NCBI RefSeq assembly: GCF_002858935.1
Contig: NZ_PJRT01000005.1
Coordinates: 372,001 to 436,000 of the forward strand
Direction of reading: 5' to 3'
DNA from: Pantoea endophytica
GTDB lineage: Bacteria; Pseudomonadota; Gammaproteobacteria; Enterobacterales; Enterobacteriaceae
DNA length: 64,000 bases
Part shown: piece after piece, positions 25,998 to 34,514 of the stretch
Position numbering within the stretch: position 1 is the stretch's first letter
How the letters are laid out: each line of letters starts with the position of its first letter
Notes under the pieces: generated by a model
Database searches by the model: none
The model's input: only the letters and a program-made list of their open reading frames with translations
What the model was told of the DNA's origin: nothing
Position numbers and translations under genes: made by a program

Positions 25998-28283
25998 ATG
26001 ACGCAAAAACCGGTAATGCACAGCGCCCATTGGGGCGCTTTTCATGCCCAGCAACAGGGCGATCGGCTCACCATCGAACCGTTCAAGGGCGATCCCGATC
26101 CCAGCCCGTTGCTGCAAAATTTCCACACTGCGTTAAACCATCCGGCGCGCGTATCCCGTCCGATGGTGCGCCGTGGCTGGCTGGAGAACGGCCCGGGCGC
26201 GGACGATCGTCGTGGCAACGATGAGTACGTCGCGGTGAGCTGGGATGAAGCTTACGCGCTGGTCACGCGCGAACTGCAACGCGTCGGCGATAAGTACGGC
26301 CCGGAAGGCATCTTCGGCGGCTCTTACGGCTGGTCAAGCGCGGGGCGCTTCCACCACGCGCAAAGTCAGGTGCATCGCTTCCTCAACACCACGCTCGGCG
26401 GCTACGTGCGTTCAGTCAACAGCTACAGTTCCGGCTCCGCGTCGGTGTTGCTGCCGCATATCGTCGGCGACATGAATGAAATTGCCCGTCGCGGCGTCAG
26501 TTGGGAAGAGATCGCCCAGCACAGCGAAATCGTGGTGGCATTTGGCGGTTTGGCGCTGAAAAACTCGCAGGTCGCCAGCGGCGGTTTGAGCGAACACACC
26601 GAGCGCGGCTTTATGCAGCAGGCGGCTGAGCGCGGCACTCGCTTTATCTCGGTCAGTCCGCTGCAAAGCGATCTCCCTGAAGAAGCGCAGGGCGAATGGC
26701 TGGCGCTGCGTCCGGGCACTGATGCGGCCTTCATCCTCGGCGTGTTATCGGTATTGATCGCTGAACAGCTGACCGATGAGGCTTTCCTCGCGCGCTACAC
26801 CGTGGGCTGGCCAGAAATGGCGGCCTACATTCGTGGCGAAGAGGATGGCACGCCGCGCGATGCGGCGTGGGCAGCAGAAATTTGCGGCGTGAGTGCTGCG
26901 TTCATCAGCGATTTTGCTCGCCAGCTGCACGGCAAACGCGTGCTGGTGACGGTGGCGCATGCCTTGCAGCGCGCCGAAAACGGCGAACAGCCGGTGTGGC
27001 TGGGATTGGTGCTGGCGGCAGCGCTTGGTCAGCCAGGCTTGCCGGGCGGTGGCTACACCTATGCGCTGGGTGCGCTAGGCCATTACGGTAAGCATCACAA
27101 TCTGGTGAGTTTTCCGGCGCTACCGCAGGGCAAAAACGGTATCGATCGCCTGATTCCGGTGGCGCGAATTTCCGATATGCTGCTCAATCCCGGCAAGCCG
27201 TTTGATTACAATGGTCGCCGCTTAACCTATCCGCACATCCGTCTGGCATATTGGGCCGGCGGCAATCCGTTCCATCATCATCAGGATCTCGCTCGCTTGC
27301 GTCAGGCTTTTTGTCAGCTGGATACGCTGATCGTGCATGAGATCGCCTGGACCGCCAGCGCGCGCCATGCCGATATCGTTTTGCCCGCCACCATGACGCT
27401 GGAGCGCGAAGACATTGGCGGCGCACCCACCGATCGCCACTTGTTTGCCATGCAACCGGTGGCGCAACCGTTCGGTGAAGCCAAAGATGATTACGCGATT
27501 TTCACCGAGCTGGCGCGCCGTTTAGGCCGCGAAGAGGCCTTCACCGAAGGGCGCGATACGCGCGGCTGGTTGCAGCATCATTACGCCCAGCTGCAGCAGA
27601 AGCTGGCGGCGCATCAGGTTGAGATTCCCGACTTCGAGAAGTTCTGGCAACAAGGCGTGCTGGAGTTGCCGCAGCTGAAAGATGGCGGTCGTATGATCAA
27701 CGCGTTCCGCGCCGACCCGGAAGCGTCGCCGCTGCCGACGCCGAGCGGGAAAATTGAAATTTTCTCTGCCACCATCGCCAGCTTTAACTACGAAAACTGT
27801 CCGGGACATCCGGTGTGGCGTGAACCGCAGCAAAAACCGAATTCCGATCATCCGTTTTGGTTGATCGCCAATCAGCCGGCGACGCGCTTGCACAGCCAGC
27901 TCGATTTTGGTGATTACAGCCTGAGCGGCAAACGCGATGGCCGCGAAGTGTGCAGTTTGCATCCGGCGGATGCGGCGGCGTCAGGCATTAATGATGGCGA
28001 TATTATCGAGCTCTACAACGCGCGCGGCCACGTGCTCGCCAGTGCGCGTCTCACCGAAACCATCATGCGCGGCGTGGTGCAGTTGCCGACCGGCGCCTGG
28101 TATGATCCGGTCGATCCTACCGCGCTGCGTCCGCTGTGCCGTCACGGTAATCCCAATGTGTTGACGCTGGATATCGGCACGTCTTCATTGGCACAAGGTT
28201 GCAGCGGACAAATCACCGTCGTGCAGGTGCGTAAATATCGCGGCGAAGTGACGCCGGTACAGGCGTTTATTCCGCCGGGTTGA
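25998..28283 (+). CDS. BisC/TorA-family molybdopterin S/N-oxide reductase
   Basis: A 761-residue enzyme of the DMSO reductase family closest in motifs to cytoplasmic BisC (biotin and methionine sulfoxide reductase). It has HSAHWGAFHAQ at the start, IFGGSYGWSSAG near 105-116, NSYSSGSA near 141-148 with Ser144 as the expected molybdenum ligand, AGGNPFHHHQD, HADIVLPATMTLEREDIGG and ANQPATRLHSQLD in the cofactor domain. There is no Tat signal and no 4Fe-4S cysteine cluster, as in BisC. The start at 25998 follows AGGAACAGTG. It probably reduces a sulfoxide, perhaps one imported by the ABC transporter just upstream, though a terminator separates them. Confidence 0.85.
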   Translation: MTQKPVMHSAHWGAFHAQQQGDRLTIEPFKGDPDPSPLLQNFHTALNHPARVSRPMVRRGWLENGPGADDRRGNDEYVAVSWDEAYALVTRELQRVGDKYGPEGIFGGSYGWSSAGRFHHAQSQVHRFLNTTLGGYVRSVNSYSSGSASVLLPHIVGDMNEIARRGVSWEEIAQHSEIVVAFGGLALKNSQVASGGLSEHTERGFMQQAAERGTRFISVSPLQSDLPEEAQGEWLALRPGTDAAFILGVLSVLIAEQLTDEAFLARYTVGWPEMAAYIRGEEDGTPRDAAWAAEICGVSAAFISDFARQLHGKRVLVTVAHALQRAENGEQPVWLGLVLAAALGQPGLPGGGYTYALGALGHYGKHHNLVSFPALPQGKNGIDRLIPVARISDMLLNPGKPFDYNGRRLTYPHIRLAYWAGGNPFHHHQDLARLRQAFCQLDTLIVHEIAWTASARHADIVLPATMTLEREDIGGAPTDRHLFAMQPVAQPFGEAKDDYAIFTELARRLGREEAFTEGRDTRGWLQHHYAQLQQKLAAHQVEIPDFEKFWQQGVLELPQLKDGGRMINAFRADPEASPLPTPSGKIEIFSATIASFNYENCPGHPVWREPQQKPNSDHPFWLIANQPATRLHSQLDFGDYSLSGKRDGREVCSLHPADAAASGINDGDIIELYNARGHVLASARLTETIMRGVVQLPTGAWYDPVDPTALRPLCRHGNPNVLTLDIGTSSLAQGCSGQITVVQVRKYRGEVTPVQAFIPPG

Positions 28284-28310
28284 TAATGATTTTCGGCGGG
28301 GAAATGCAAA

Positions 28311-28669
28311 AAGGTCGCCACGAATAGCGTAATGCTAGTCAGTTTAGCCAACGACGAGTGCGCAGGCCGGAGCTTCAGTGAGTGCTGCTAAACAGGGCTC
28401 ATTTGCCAGAGGCGCTGGCGCGTCTGCTGCGGCAAAAGGGCTATCCGCAGCGCTGAGGCTTTTACGTTGGGCCAGGAGCCTCACGCAGGGATGCGTGAGG
28501 CAGTTCGGGGCGGCCAGGACGGCCGATCCTCGAACGATCCGTCGGCACAACGTGAAAGCCGAAGGTACCGCGTAAGCGGCGCGAGGACGGCCCGTGACGC
28601 AGCAGATGTGTCAGTGCCCGCACCAGATTAAAAGCAAAATGCTTGCTTAACTCCATTCATGGCGACCTT
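28311..28669. repeat. Mosaic intergenic repeat, copy 2, bounded by GGTCGCCA arms
   Basis: The 359-bp stretch begins AAGGTCGCCACGAATAGCGT and ends CCATTCATGGCGACCTT, an inverted pair. Inside is the long hairpin CCTCACGCAGGGATGCGTGAGG (about 28480-28503) followed by GGCCAGGACGGCC and GACGGCCCGTGACG. It lies between converging genes (molybdoenzyme and the three-module protein). No credible ORF is present. It looks like a non-autonomous mobile repeat; a partly matching copy is at 361-705. Confidence 0.6.
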
Positions 28670-28702
28670 ACGGTTTAGGCGGGATTTGGTGCGCACCTTT
28701 GG

Positions 28703-31700
28703 TTAAGCCGTGGTTTTCCGGTTATGGGTCAAATCTTTCACCGTTTCCGCTGCACGTTTACCGGCGAGGAACGCGTGGTCCGAGTTGTAATATTCCCACT
28801 CGCTGTAGCGCCCGGAAAGATGGATGCCTTGCGTCGCCAGCCAGCTACGAATCAGCGTGACGTTGGCGGTGCGTTGATGGTCGTACACCACATAAGCGTA
28901 CGGCATATCCACTTCGCTGGCGGTAACGATCTCATCATCGGCATTGATGATGCCGACCCGAATACAATCCGCAATGCAGCGTTCAATCAACGCATCGCCT
29001 TCGCAAGGAAGCGGCTGATCGTCGCGATAGGTCATTTCGCAGGTCAGGCCAAAACCGCCTTCTGGATTGCAGTGCGGGCTGGCGTTGCCCTGTAAAAAGA
29101 TGCGGTGGAACAGCGTGTTGCCGGGATAGTAAATCCAGTGTTTGTCGCTGATATTGGCGCGGCCAATGCCCAGATTGACGCAGCGCACCGAGATATGACG
29201 CAGTTGCTTCGCTGCTTTCTGCACCGCTTCTGGTGCAAAGCTGCCCATCAATCGCACCAGTTCTGGCAGCGGCAAGGTGCTGATCATCTGGTCATAATGA
29301 AACTGTCGACCATCACTTAACAGCACGCGCCGTTGCAACGGCTGAATTTCGCTGACGCCCGCTTCCATCTCCAGCGTGCAGTCCAGATGTGGCAGAAATC
29401 CTTCCATTAGCGCCTGAAAACCGCCGCGCAGCGGATAGCCAAAGCGCGCATTGGGGCCGACCGGCTTATCCAGCGGCGCCAGCGCGCCGGAGATGATCTG
29501 CTCCAAATCCGGCAGCGGCACGCGTCCGCCGAGCCATGAGGTTTCCATATTCACCAGCGGGGTTTTCCACAGTTTCTGGTTATACGGCAGGGCGAAATGG
29601 CGGGCGATGCCTTTGCCCCAGGTACGGAAAATAAAGCTTTCGAAATCTTCGCTCTCCGGCTGACAAACCAGGCTTTCACCATCCGGGATGGCGCCATCGG
29701 CGCAGCAATCACGCCGCGCCTCGGTGGCCACCGCCTGTAAAGCGGGAGGCGACGCATAGCGCGCTTCAATCGCGCCTAACACACACTCGCCAATCACTTC
29801 GGCAGGCAAACCATGCAGCGCCGACTGGAACGGATAGCGGGTGTAAACATCATGGCTGTAAACCCAGGCTTCACGCGTTTGCCAGTGCTGATTGTCGCCC
29901 AGCAGGATATCGTACAGGCGCAACACGTAAGGATCGTTGGAGAACATAATGTGGCCAGCGTGATCGAAGGTGAATCCCTGATCCTCGACCGAACGGCACC
30001 AGCCGCCCACGGTGGCATTTTTCTCCAGCAACACTGCGCCCGCGCCGTAGTGATAACCGGCGCTCAACCCCGTTGGCCCGGCCCCCAAAATCAAGCACGC
30101 AACGGTGTTGTGCGCCAGCGCGGGCGGAGGGGCGGCGGCTATTTCGGGATGGGAAATCTGACGTTGGGTCAGCGCCACGATATGCGCCTGCATCTCATCG
30201 ACAGTGCGATCCCACGAGGTTTCCGCAACGCGTGTCGCCATGTTTTTCGCTAGCTGATAGCGGGTTTCCACCGGCATGCTGAGCGCCGCTTCACAGGCCT
30301 GAACAAAGCTCTGATGCGAGTCGGCAATGCTCACTACGTCGGCATAGTGTCGCGCCACATCGGCAATCGCGGTGCTGACAATCGGCAACTGCGCCGCCAT
30401 GTACTCCAGCACTTTGGTGGGGCTGATAAAGCGCGTCGAAGCATTGAGCGCGAACGGCATCAGGCATAGATCCCAGCCGGCGAGAAAGTGCGGCAAGGCG
30501 GCGTACGGTTGCTGGCCGAACCAGTGCAGATTGCTGCGCTGGGGCAGGCTGGCGGCATCAATTTTCACCACCGGACCAACCATCACGATCTGCCAGTCGG
30601 GATGCGCATCCGCCAGCGCGGCAATCAGCGTCAAATCGAGGCGTTCATCAATTACGCCGTAATAGCCGAGGCGCGGTTTTGGCAGGTTTTCCTGCAGCGG
30701 ATGGCTGTTAGTGCGGTCCAGCGCCTGTTCGAAATGTCCCGCATCGACACTGCTTGGGCAGCAGAAAACCTGCGGATGGCGATGTTTCTTCGCTTCATAC
30801 AGGCTGGTGCCGCCGGTGAACACCAAATCGGCGCGGCTCAACAGCGCAGATTCACGCTGCTGAAGCTGGCGCGGCGCCTGGTTGAAGGCGGAGAGCTCAT
30901 CCATGCAGTCATAGATAATCGCGCTCGGTGTAAAGCAGGCCAGCAGCGGCAGCGCCATCGGCGTGTAAAACCACACCAGCGGCGTTTCATCGTCATCAAG
31001 CAGTTCGGCCAGCAGCGGTTGCAGCACGGCGATTTGGCTATCGTGAAAGCCAGGCGCGGCCACATCGGTATGCGGTTCGATCACCGTCACGTTTGGTGCG
31101 GGCTGATATTGGCGTAACGCGGCTTCACCGGGCTGATAAATCGGCTCTTCAATAAACACAATGCGGTGGAACTGGGCGAGGCGCGACAACAGATGCTGTG
31201 GACGTTGAAAGACAAATCCCCAACGTAAATGACTGAATACCACTAATACGGATTGTTTCATGACGCTTTCCTCTGGCCTGCTGGCCGCGGTGATAAGACC
31301 CTTAAAACGGGCTAATAATCGTTGTGATTGCTGTAATGACGCGGCATAAACCGGGTTCAGCAGACGCTTTTTGTGGGGATCGACATCCCACAATCCGCTG
31401 CGTGGCCAGTGTTCGAGATCTTCCCAAAGTGGGCGATCGATAATCGGATAAAGACAGATGCCGCGGATATCACAGCCGTTCAGCTGTGCCTGCGCGACAT
31501 CGGCGGTCACCTGGGCGATCCAGGCGGCGCGTCCGCTGCCGACGTGGCTGGTTTCCGCCAGCAAAATGGGCCGCTGGTAACGCTCAGTTAACTGCGCCAG
31601 CAGCGGATGCAGCGGCACGCGGCGCGCATCGCCCAGATGCCATTCCAGTCGGCAGCCGGACGCGGTGAGCCACTGATTGCCGTGGTAATAATTGGCGCCA

Positions 31701-32413
31701 ACCACATCGAGATAGTGCGGTTTGCCGCCGAGTTCCGGCTCGCGCAAACCGACGATCATGTCCCACGCCTGATATTGCGAAGCGTTGATATCCCGGGTGC
31801 GCTGCCGACATGCATCGCTGTCTTCATCCGGCACCACGTGAATAATCGGGTCGCAGTGCAGGAAACGCGCACGCGGATCTGCAAGGCGAATGGCGGCGCA
31901 ACCCGCCAGCGTGGCGCGAATCAATTGACGTTTAATCTCATCGGGATCGGTATGGGCATTATTACCAAACAGGCCGACAGAAATTCCCCACGCCATAAAC
32001 GAGATTTCATTCATCGGCGAATAAATGGGTGCGTCTTCATAATATTCCGCGAGGAAGCCCGCCATGCGCTGACAAAAAGCGGCGAAGCGCGGCACAAATT
32101 CGCTGGAAAATAAGGTTAAGTCATCCGGCCAGCCGTAATGGCAAAAGGTCCAGTTAATTTGCACGCCAAAGGAGCGCGCCGAATTCATGCGTTTTTTTAA
32201 ACTTTCGAGCGTGGTTTGCGGTTCCATTTCCGCCAGTCGCCAGCCAATACTTTCGCGGGCGGAGGTAATGCCAAACTGCTGCAGCGCGGCGTAATCGTTA
32301 TGGTGTTGCGATAAATGGTCGGTCAACGCATTCATTGAAAGCCGCTCGCCGAAGGGATTGATATGATCCGCTCCCTCATAACCGGCTTGCCAAAAGCTGG
32401 AAAATGGCGACAT
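28703..32413 (-). CDS. Three-module protein: glycoside hydrolase + glycosyltransferase + UGM-like FAD domain
   Basis: A continuous 1236-residue frame. Residues about 1-375 form a clan GH-A barrel (GH1-like) with SPMNEISF (acid/base E136) and LLAETSHVG (nucleophile E287). Residues about 385-750 form a GT-B glycosyltransferase with GFVFQRPQHLLSRLA, IIYDCMDELSAF and SPTKVLEYMAAQLPIVST. Residues about 770-1236 form an FAD domain like UDP-galactopyranose mutase, with LGAGPTGLSAGYH, LLEKNATVGGWCRS, DHAGHIMFSND and FGYPLRGGFQALMEG. No signal peptide. The start at 32413 follows GGGGGAAC. The domains suggest making or remodelling of an exopolysaccharide or glycolipid. An internal MKQSVLVV before the second module could allow internal initiation. 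It appears monocistronic. Confidence 0.82.
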   Translation of the reverse strand: MSPFSSFWQAGYEGADHINPFGERLSMNALTDHLSQHHNDYAALQQFGITSARESIGWRLAEMEPQTTLESLKKRMNSARSFGVQINWTFCHYGWPDDLTLFSSEFVPRFAAFCQRMAGFLAEYYEDAPIYSPMNEISFMAWGISVGLFGNNAHTDPDEIKRQLIRATLAGCAAIRLADPRARFLHCDPIIHVVPDEDSDACRQRTRDINASQYQAWDMIVGLREPELGGKPHYLDVVGANYYHGNQWLTASGCRLEWHLGDARRVPLHPLLAQLTERYQRPILLAETSHVGSGRAAWIAQVTADVAQAQLNGCDIRGICLYPIIDRPLWEDLEHWPRSGLWDVDPHKKRLLNPVYAASLQQSQRLLARFKGLITAASRPEESVMKQSVLVVFSHLRWGFVFQRPQHLLSRLAQFHRIVFIEEPIYQPGEAALRQYQPAPNVTVIEPHTDVAAPGFHDSQIAVLQPLLAELLDDDETPLVWFYTPMALPLLACFTPSAIIYDCMDELSAFNQAPRQLQQRESALLSRADLVFTGGTSLYEAKKHRHPQVFCCPSSVDAGHFEQALDRTNSHPLQENLPKPRLGYYGVIDERLDLTLIAALADAHPDWQIVMVGPVVKIDAASLPQRSNLHWFGQQPYAALPHFLAGWDLCLMPFALNASTRFISPTKVLEYMAAQLPIVSTAIADVARHYADVVSIADSHQSFVQACEAALSMPVETRYQLAKNMATRVAETSWDRTVDEMQAHIVALTQRQISHPEIAAAPPPALAHNTVACLILGAGPTGLSAGYHYGAGAVLLEKNATVGGWCRSVEDQGFTFDHAGHIMFSNDPYVLRLYDILLGDNQHWQTREAWVYSHDVYTRYPFQSALHGLPAEVIGECVLGAIEARYASPPALQAVATEARRDCCADGAIPDGESLVCQPESEDFESFIFRTWGKGIARHFALPYNQKLWKTPLVNMETSWLGGRVPLPDLEQIISGALAPLDKPVGPNARFGYPLRGGFQALMEGFLPHLDCTLEMEAGVSEIQPLQRRVLLSDGRQFHYDQMISTLPLPELVRLMGSFAPEAVQKAAKQLRHISVRCVNLGIGRANISDKHWIYYPGNTLFHRIFLQGNASPHCNPEGGFGLTCEMTYRDDQPLPCEGDALIERCIADCIRVGIINADDEIVTASEVDMPYAYVVYDHQRTANVTLIRSWLATQGIHLSGRYSEWEYYNSDHAFLAGKRAAETVKDLTHNRKTTA

Positions 32414-32742
32414 GATGTTCCCCCGGAATAACATTCAGGAAATAGCAATAAATAAAAGAAGTTAATCGTGTTATAGGGGCGCCATTTAAGGCAACCAGGG
32501 AAATCGACTGTTGAACCTAATTCAAATTATAACCACGCTTTGGCTTAGCGCAAATGGTTGAGCTGAAAAGAAAATAAGCCCAGCGTGAATTTTTCTTATT
32601 TAAGTGAAGCGGCATGAAGAAATGAAAATATTATTGTTGCGCGATTTCTTACGCTTAACTCACATAATGAAAAGAAGGGCGATGTTTAATTTATTTCATT
32701 ACTACACTTTAATTAACCCAATTCGGGTTTACGGAGGTACGT
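32414..32742. other. AT-rich intergenic region with divergent starts
   Basis: The 329 bases between the three-module gene and the small acidic protein gene hold no ORF. The rightward half is AT-rich, and ACTACACTTTAATTAA about 30-45 bases before the small ORF could be a sigma-S-type minus-10 region (CTACACT). Nothing else recognisable. Confidence 0.4.
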
Positions 32743-32865
32743 ATGTCAGAACGTCCAGATGATGATGTAATTCCACTGCCAGGTGATGATGAAACATTAC
32801 CCGACGAAGATGATGATTTACCCCGCGATACTGAATTCCCTGAAGATCAGCAACCTAAAATCTGA
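32743..32865 (+). CDS. Asp/Glu-rich 40-residue small protein
   Basis: A short frame starting MSERPDDDVIPLPGDDE and ending EDQQPKI. About 16 of 40 residues are Asp or Glu and only four are basic (Arg/Lys), so it is strongly acidic and probably disordered. The ribosome binding site is very good (ACGGAGGTACGT before the ATG), and a GC-rich hairpin follows the stop, giving a complete small transcription unit. No family is recognised. It is divergent from the three-module carbohydrate protein. A role as a stress or DNA-mimic-like acidic protein cannot be tested here; the main claim is that it is a real gene. Confidence 0.66.
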   Translation: MSERPDDDVIPLPGDDETLPDEDDDLPRDTEFPEDQQPKI

Positions 32866-32874
32866 AAATCAGTC

Positions 32875-32893
32875 GAGCCGCCGCTGGCGGCTC
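32875..32893 (+). terminator. GC-rich hairpin after the small acidic gene
   Basis: GAGCCGCCGCTGGCGGCTC, an 8-bp stem with a 3-base loop, 9 bases after the stop. The following ACTATTT is a poor T tract, so termination may be weak or Rho-aided. Confidence 0.5.
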
Positions 32894-32979
32894 ACTATTT
32901 AGAGTGCACTCTGCTGTAATTCCCCCATAATACCTCTCCAGGATTCATTTATTTTTTTAACACTTAAGGGAGAGATACG

Positions 32980-33204
32980 ATGGTCAACGACTATTTCACA
33001 CAGCCACCGATTGGCGTCACGGTTGAGCAGCATAAACGCACCGTTGCAGTTGCGGCGGCATTAGCGGTGGCAAAAGAGTCAGTTAGCGCCTCAACCTCTG
33101 CCAGCGGATCAAAGGCATCGTGGGATTTGCAGGCGGTTGCCAATGAGATCGCAAATCTGGCCGATGCCATTCAGGATGCGCTGGAGCCGGTCGAAACGCT
33201 TTAA
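32980..33204 (+). CDS. 74-residue hypothetical protein
   Basis: MVNDYFTQPPIGVTVEQHKR, then an Ala/Val-rich helix (AVAAALAVAKESVSAS), a Ser-rich linker and a second helix (AVANEIANLADAIQDALEP). No known family is recognised. AAGGGAGAGATACG gives a good ribosome binding site. Its TAA overlaps the TAA of the MmgE/PrpD gene on the other strand in the single sequence TTAA. The two amphipathic helices might mediate self-association. It could form a small unit with the acidic protein upstream, though a hairpin separates them. Confidence 0.62.
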   Translation: MVNDYFTQPPIGVTVEQHKRTVAVAAALAVAKESVSASTSASGSKASWDLQAVANEIANLADAIQDALEPVETL

Positions 33205-34514
33205 GCGAGCAGTTGGGTTAACTGCGCCAGGTGCGCGCTGTTAGCCAACTCGCTGCTGTTCAGCAGTTGTTGCTGACGTAGCGAGGATTCCTGCTGCAGT
33301 GCCGCGCGCAGCTTGCCTGCGACATCCACCGCATCGGCCAGCGATTGCTGACGTGTGCGGTGATGCTGCAACTGCAAGCCATCGCGTAGCGTAATCGTCA
33401 CCAGATGAAAACGCAGCGCCGGGTTAATCGCATCCGGTGGCGCACCTTCATCTGGCGTACGACGCACCTTTGCTGCCAGCGGCATCACCTCTTGATTCAA
33501 CTCGCCTTCGGCAAAATCCTGCAAACGCAAATCGCCATACATCAGCATCGCGGCGATCACATATTCCAGACTGAAACGCGCTTCGATGCCGTTGGTTGGC
33601 ACGCGCACCGATGCCGCAATATCACCGCCCGGCGGAAACGCCACGCTAATTTCGCTAATGTTTTCCAGCAAACTTTCCAGTGATTTACCGCTCGCCAGCC
33701 ATTGATTGCGCAAGATGCGCGTGGCTTCGGCGGCGCTGTGCGTACCGGCGCAGGTGGGGAAGGGTTTGAATTCCAGCCCAGGCGCGACGATGCGCCACGG
33801 CTGCGCCCAATGCTCAATCAGTTTTTCCGGCTGCGCCTGGCCATTGCTGGTGGCGGAGATGAAAGCGTCAATCACGCCGTCCTGCTTGCCATCAAAGCCT
33901 GCCAGCGTCAGCTGTGCGGCGCTCACCGCGCGTTCAGCTGCAAACCCGGCATGCAGCGGCTTTACCGCCGAACCAAACTGCGCGCGTAAGCCGCTGGCCT
34001 GCGTGGTGGCGATGCCGAGCAGCGTTGCGGTGGCAGCCACATCTAACGCCAGCAAACGCGCCAGCGCGGCGGCAGCGGCAACTGTGCCAAGCGTCGCGGT
34101 ATTGTGATGACCTAAAGCGTAATGCTGCTGGCTGACGGCGAGGCCTAAACGTCCGGCAACCTCCACGCCGACCGCATAGGCATCAAGAAACTGATCCAGC
34201 TCAGAGGGCTGCAACTGCTGCCAGGCAAAGAGCGCAGGCAGAATCACCACGCTGGGATGCCCGCGAAAATCCGCATGGAAATCATCGTAATCCAGCGCGT
34301 GGCTGGCATACCCGAGCAGCAGCGCGTTGGATCGCGCGCTGCCGTCGCCATATACGCTGCGCAGCGCCGGTAATCCGCTGTCTGGCACCTGACCTTGCAG
34401 TACCGGCCAGCTGACGGCGAGGAAATCACGCACCCCTTCGCGCGCCGCATTACGTGCGGCGGCGTCCGGTTGGCTGTGAACAATGCGCTCAGCCAGCGCG
34501 GCAGTGAGGCTCAT
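33201..34514 (-). CDS. MmgE/PrpD-family protein (YxeQ-like)
   Basis: A 437-residue protein of the MmgE/PrpD fold: the helical domain holds YASHALDYDDFHADFRGHPS, GVEVAGRLGLAVSQQHYALGHHNTATLGT and ASGLRAQFGSAVKPLHAGFAA; the second domain holds FKPFPTCAGTHSAAEA. Known members are 2-methylcitrate dehydratase and relatives, including B. subtilis YxeQ and an iminodisuccinate epimerase. Its ATG overlaps the stop of the M20 gene (ATGA). Together with the GNAT, M20 and flavin monooxygenase genes it matches the yxe set for S-(2-succino)cysteine; a role as a succinyl-moiety epimerase or dehydratase is inference. Confidence 0.85.
   Translation of the reverse strand: MSLTAALAERIVHSQPDAAARNAAREGVRDFLAVSWPVLQGQVPDSGLPALRSVYGDGSARSNALLLGYASHALDYDDFHADFRGHPSVVILPALFAWQQLQPSELDQFLDAYAVGVEVAGRLGLAVSQQHYALGHHNTATLGTVAAAAALARLLALDVAATATLLGIATTQASGLRAQFGSAVKPLHAGFAAERAVSAAQLTLAGFDGKQDGVIDAFISATSNGQAQPEKLIEHWAQPWRIVAPGLEFKPFPTCAGTHSAAEATRILRNQWLASGKSLESLLENISEISVAFPPGGDIAASVRVPTNGIEARFSLEYVIAAMLMYGDLRLQDFAEGELNQEVMPLAAKVRRTPDEGAPPDAINPALRFHLVTITLRDGLQLQHHRTRQQSLADAVDVAGKLRAALQQESSLRQQQLLNSSELANSAHLAQLTQLLA

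Noticed and set aside
28711-31261. Treating the three-module frame as three genes separated by sequencing errors
   Set aside because: The frame is continuous and in one phase through both linkers; an internal ATG (MKQSVLVV) exists, but there is no stop or clear ribosome binding site break.
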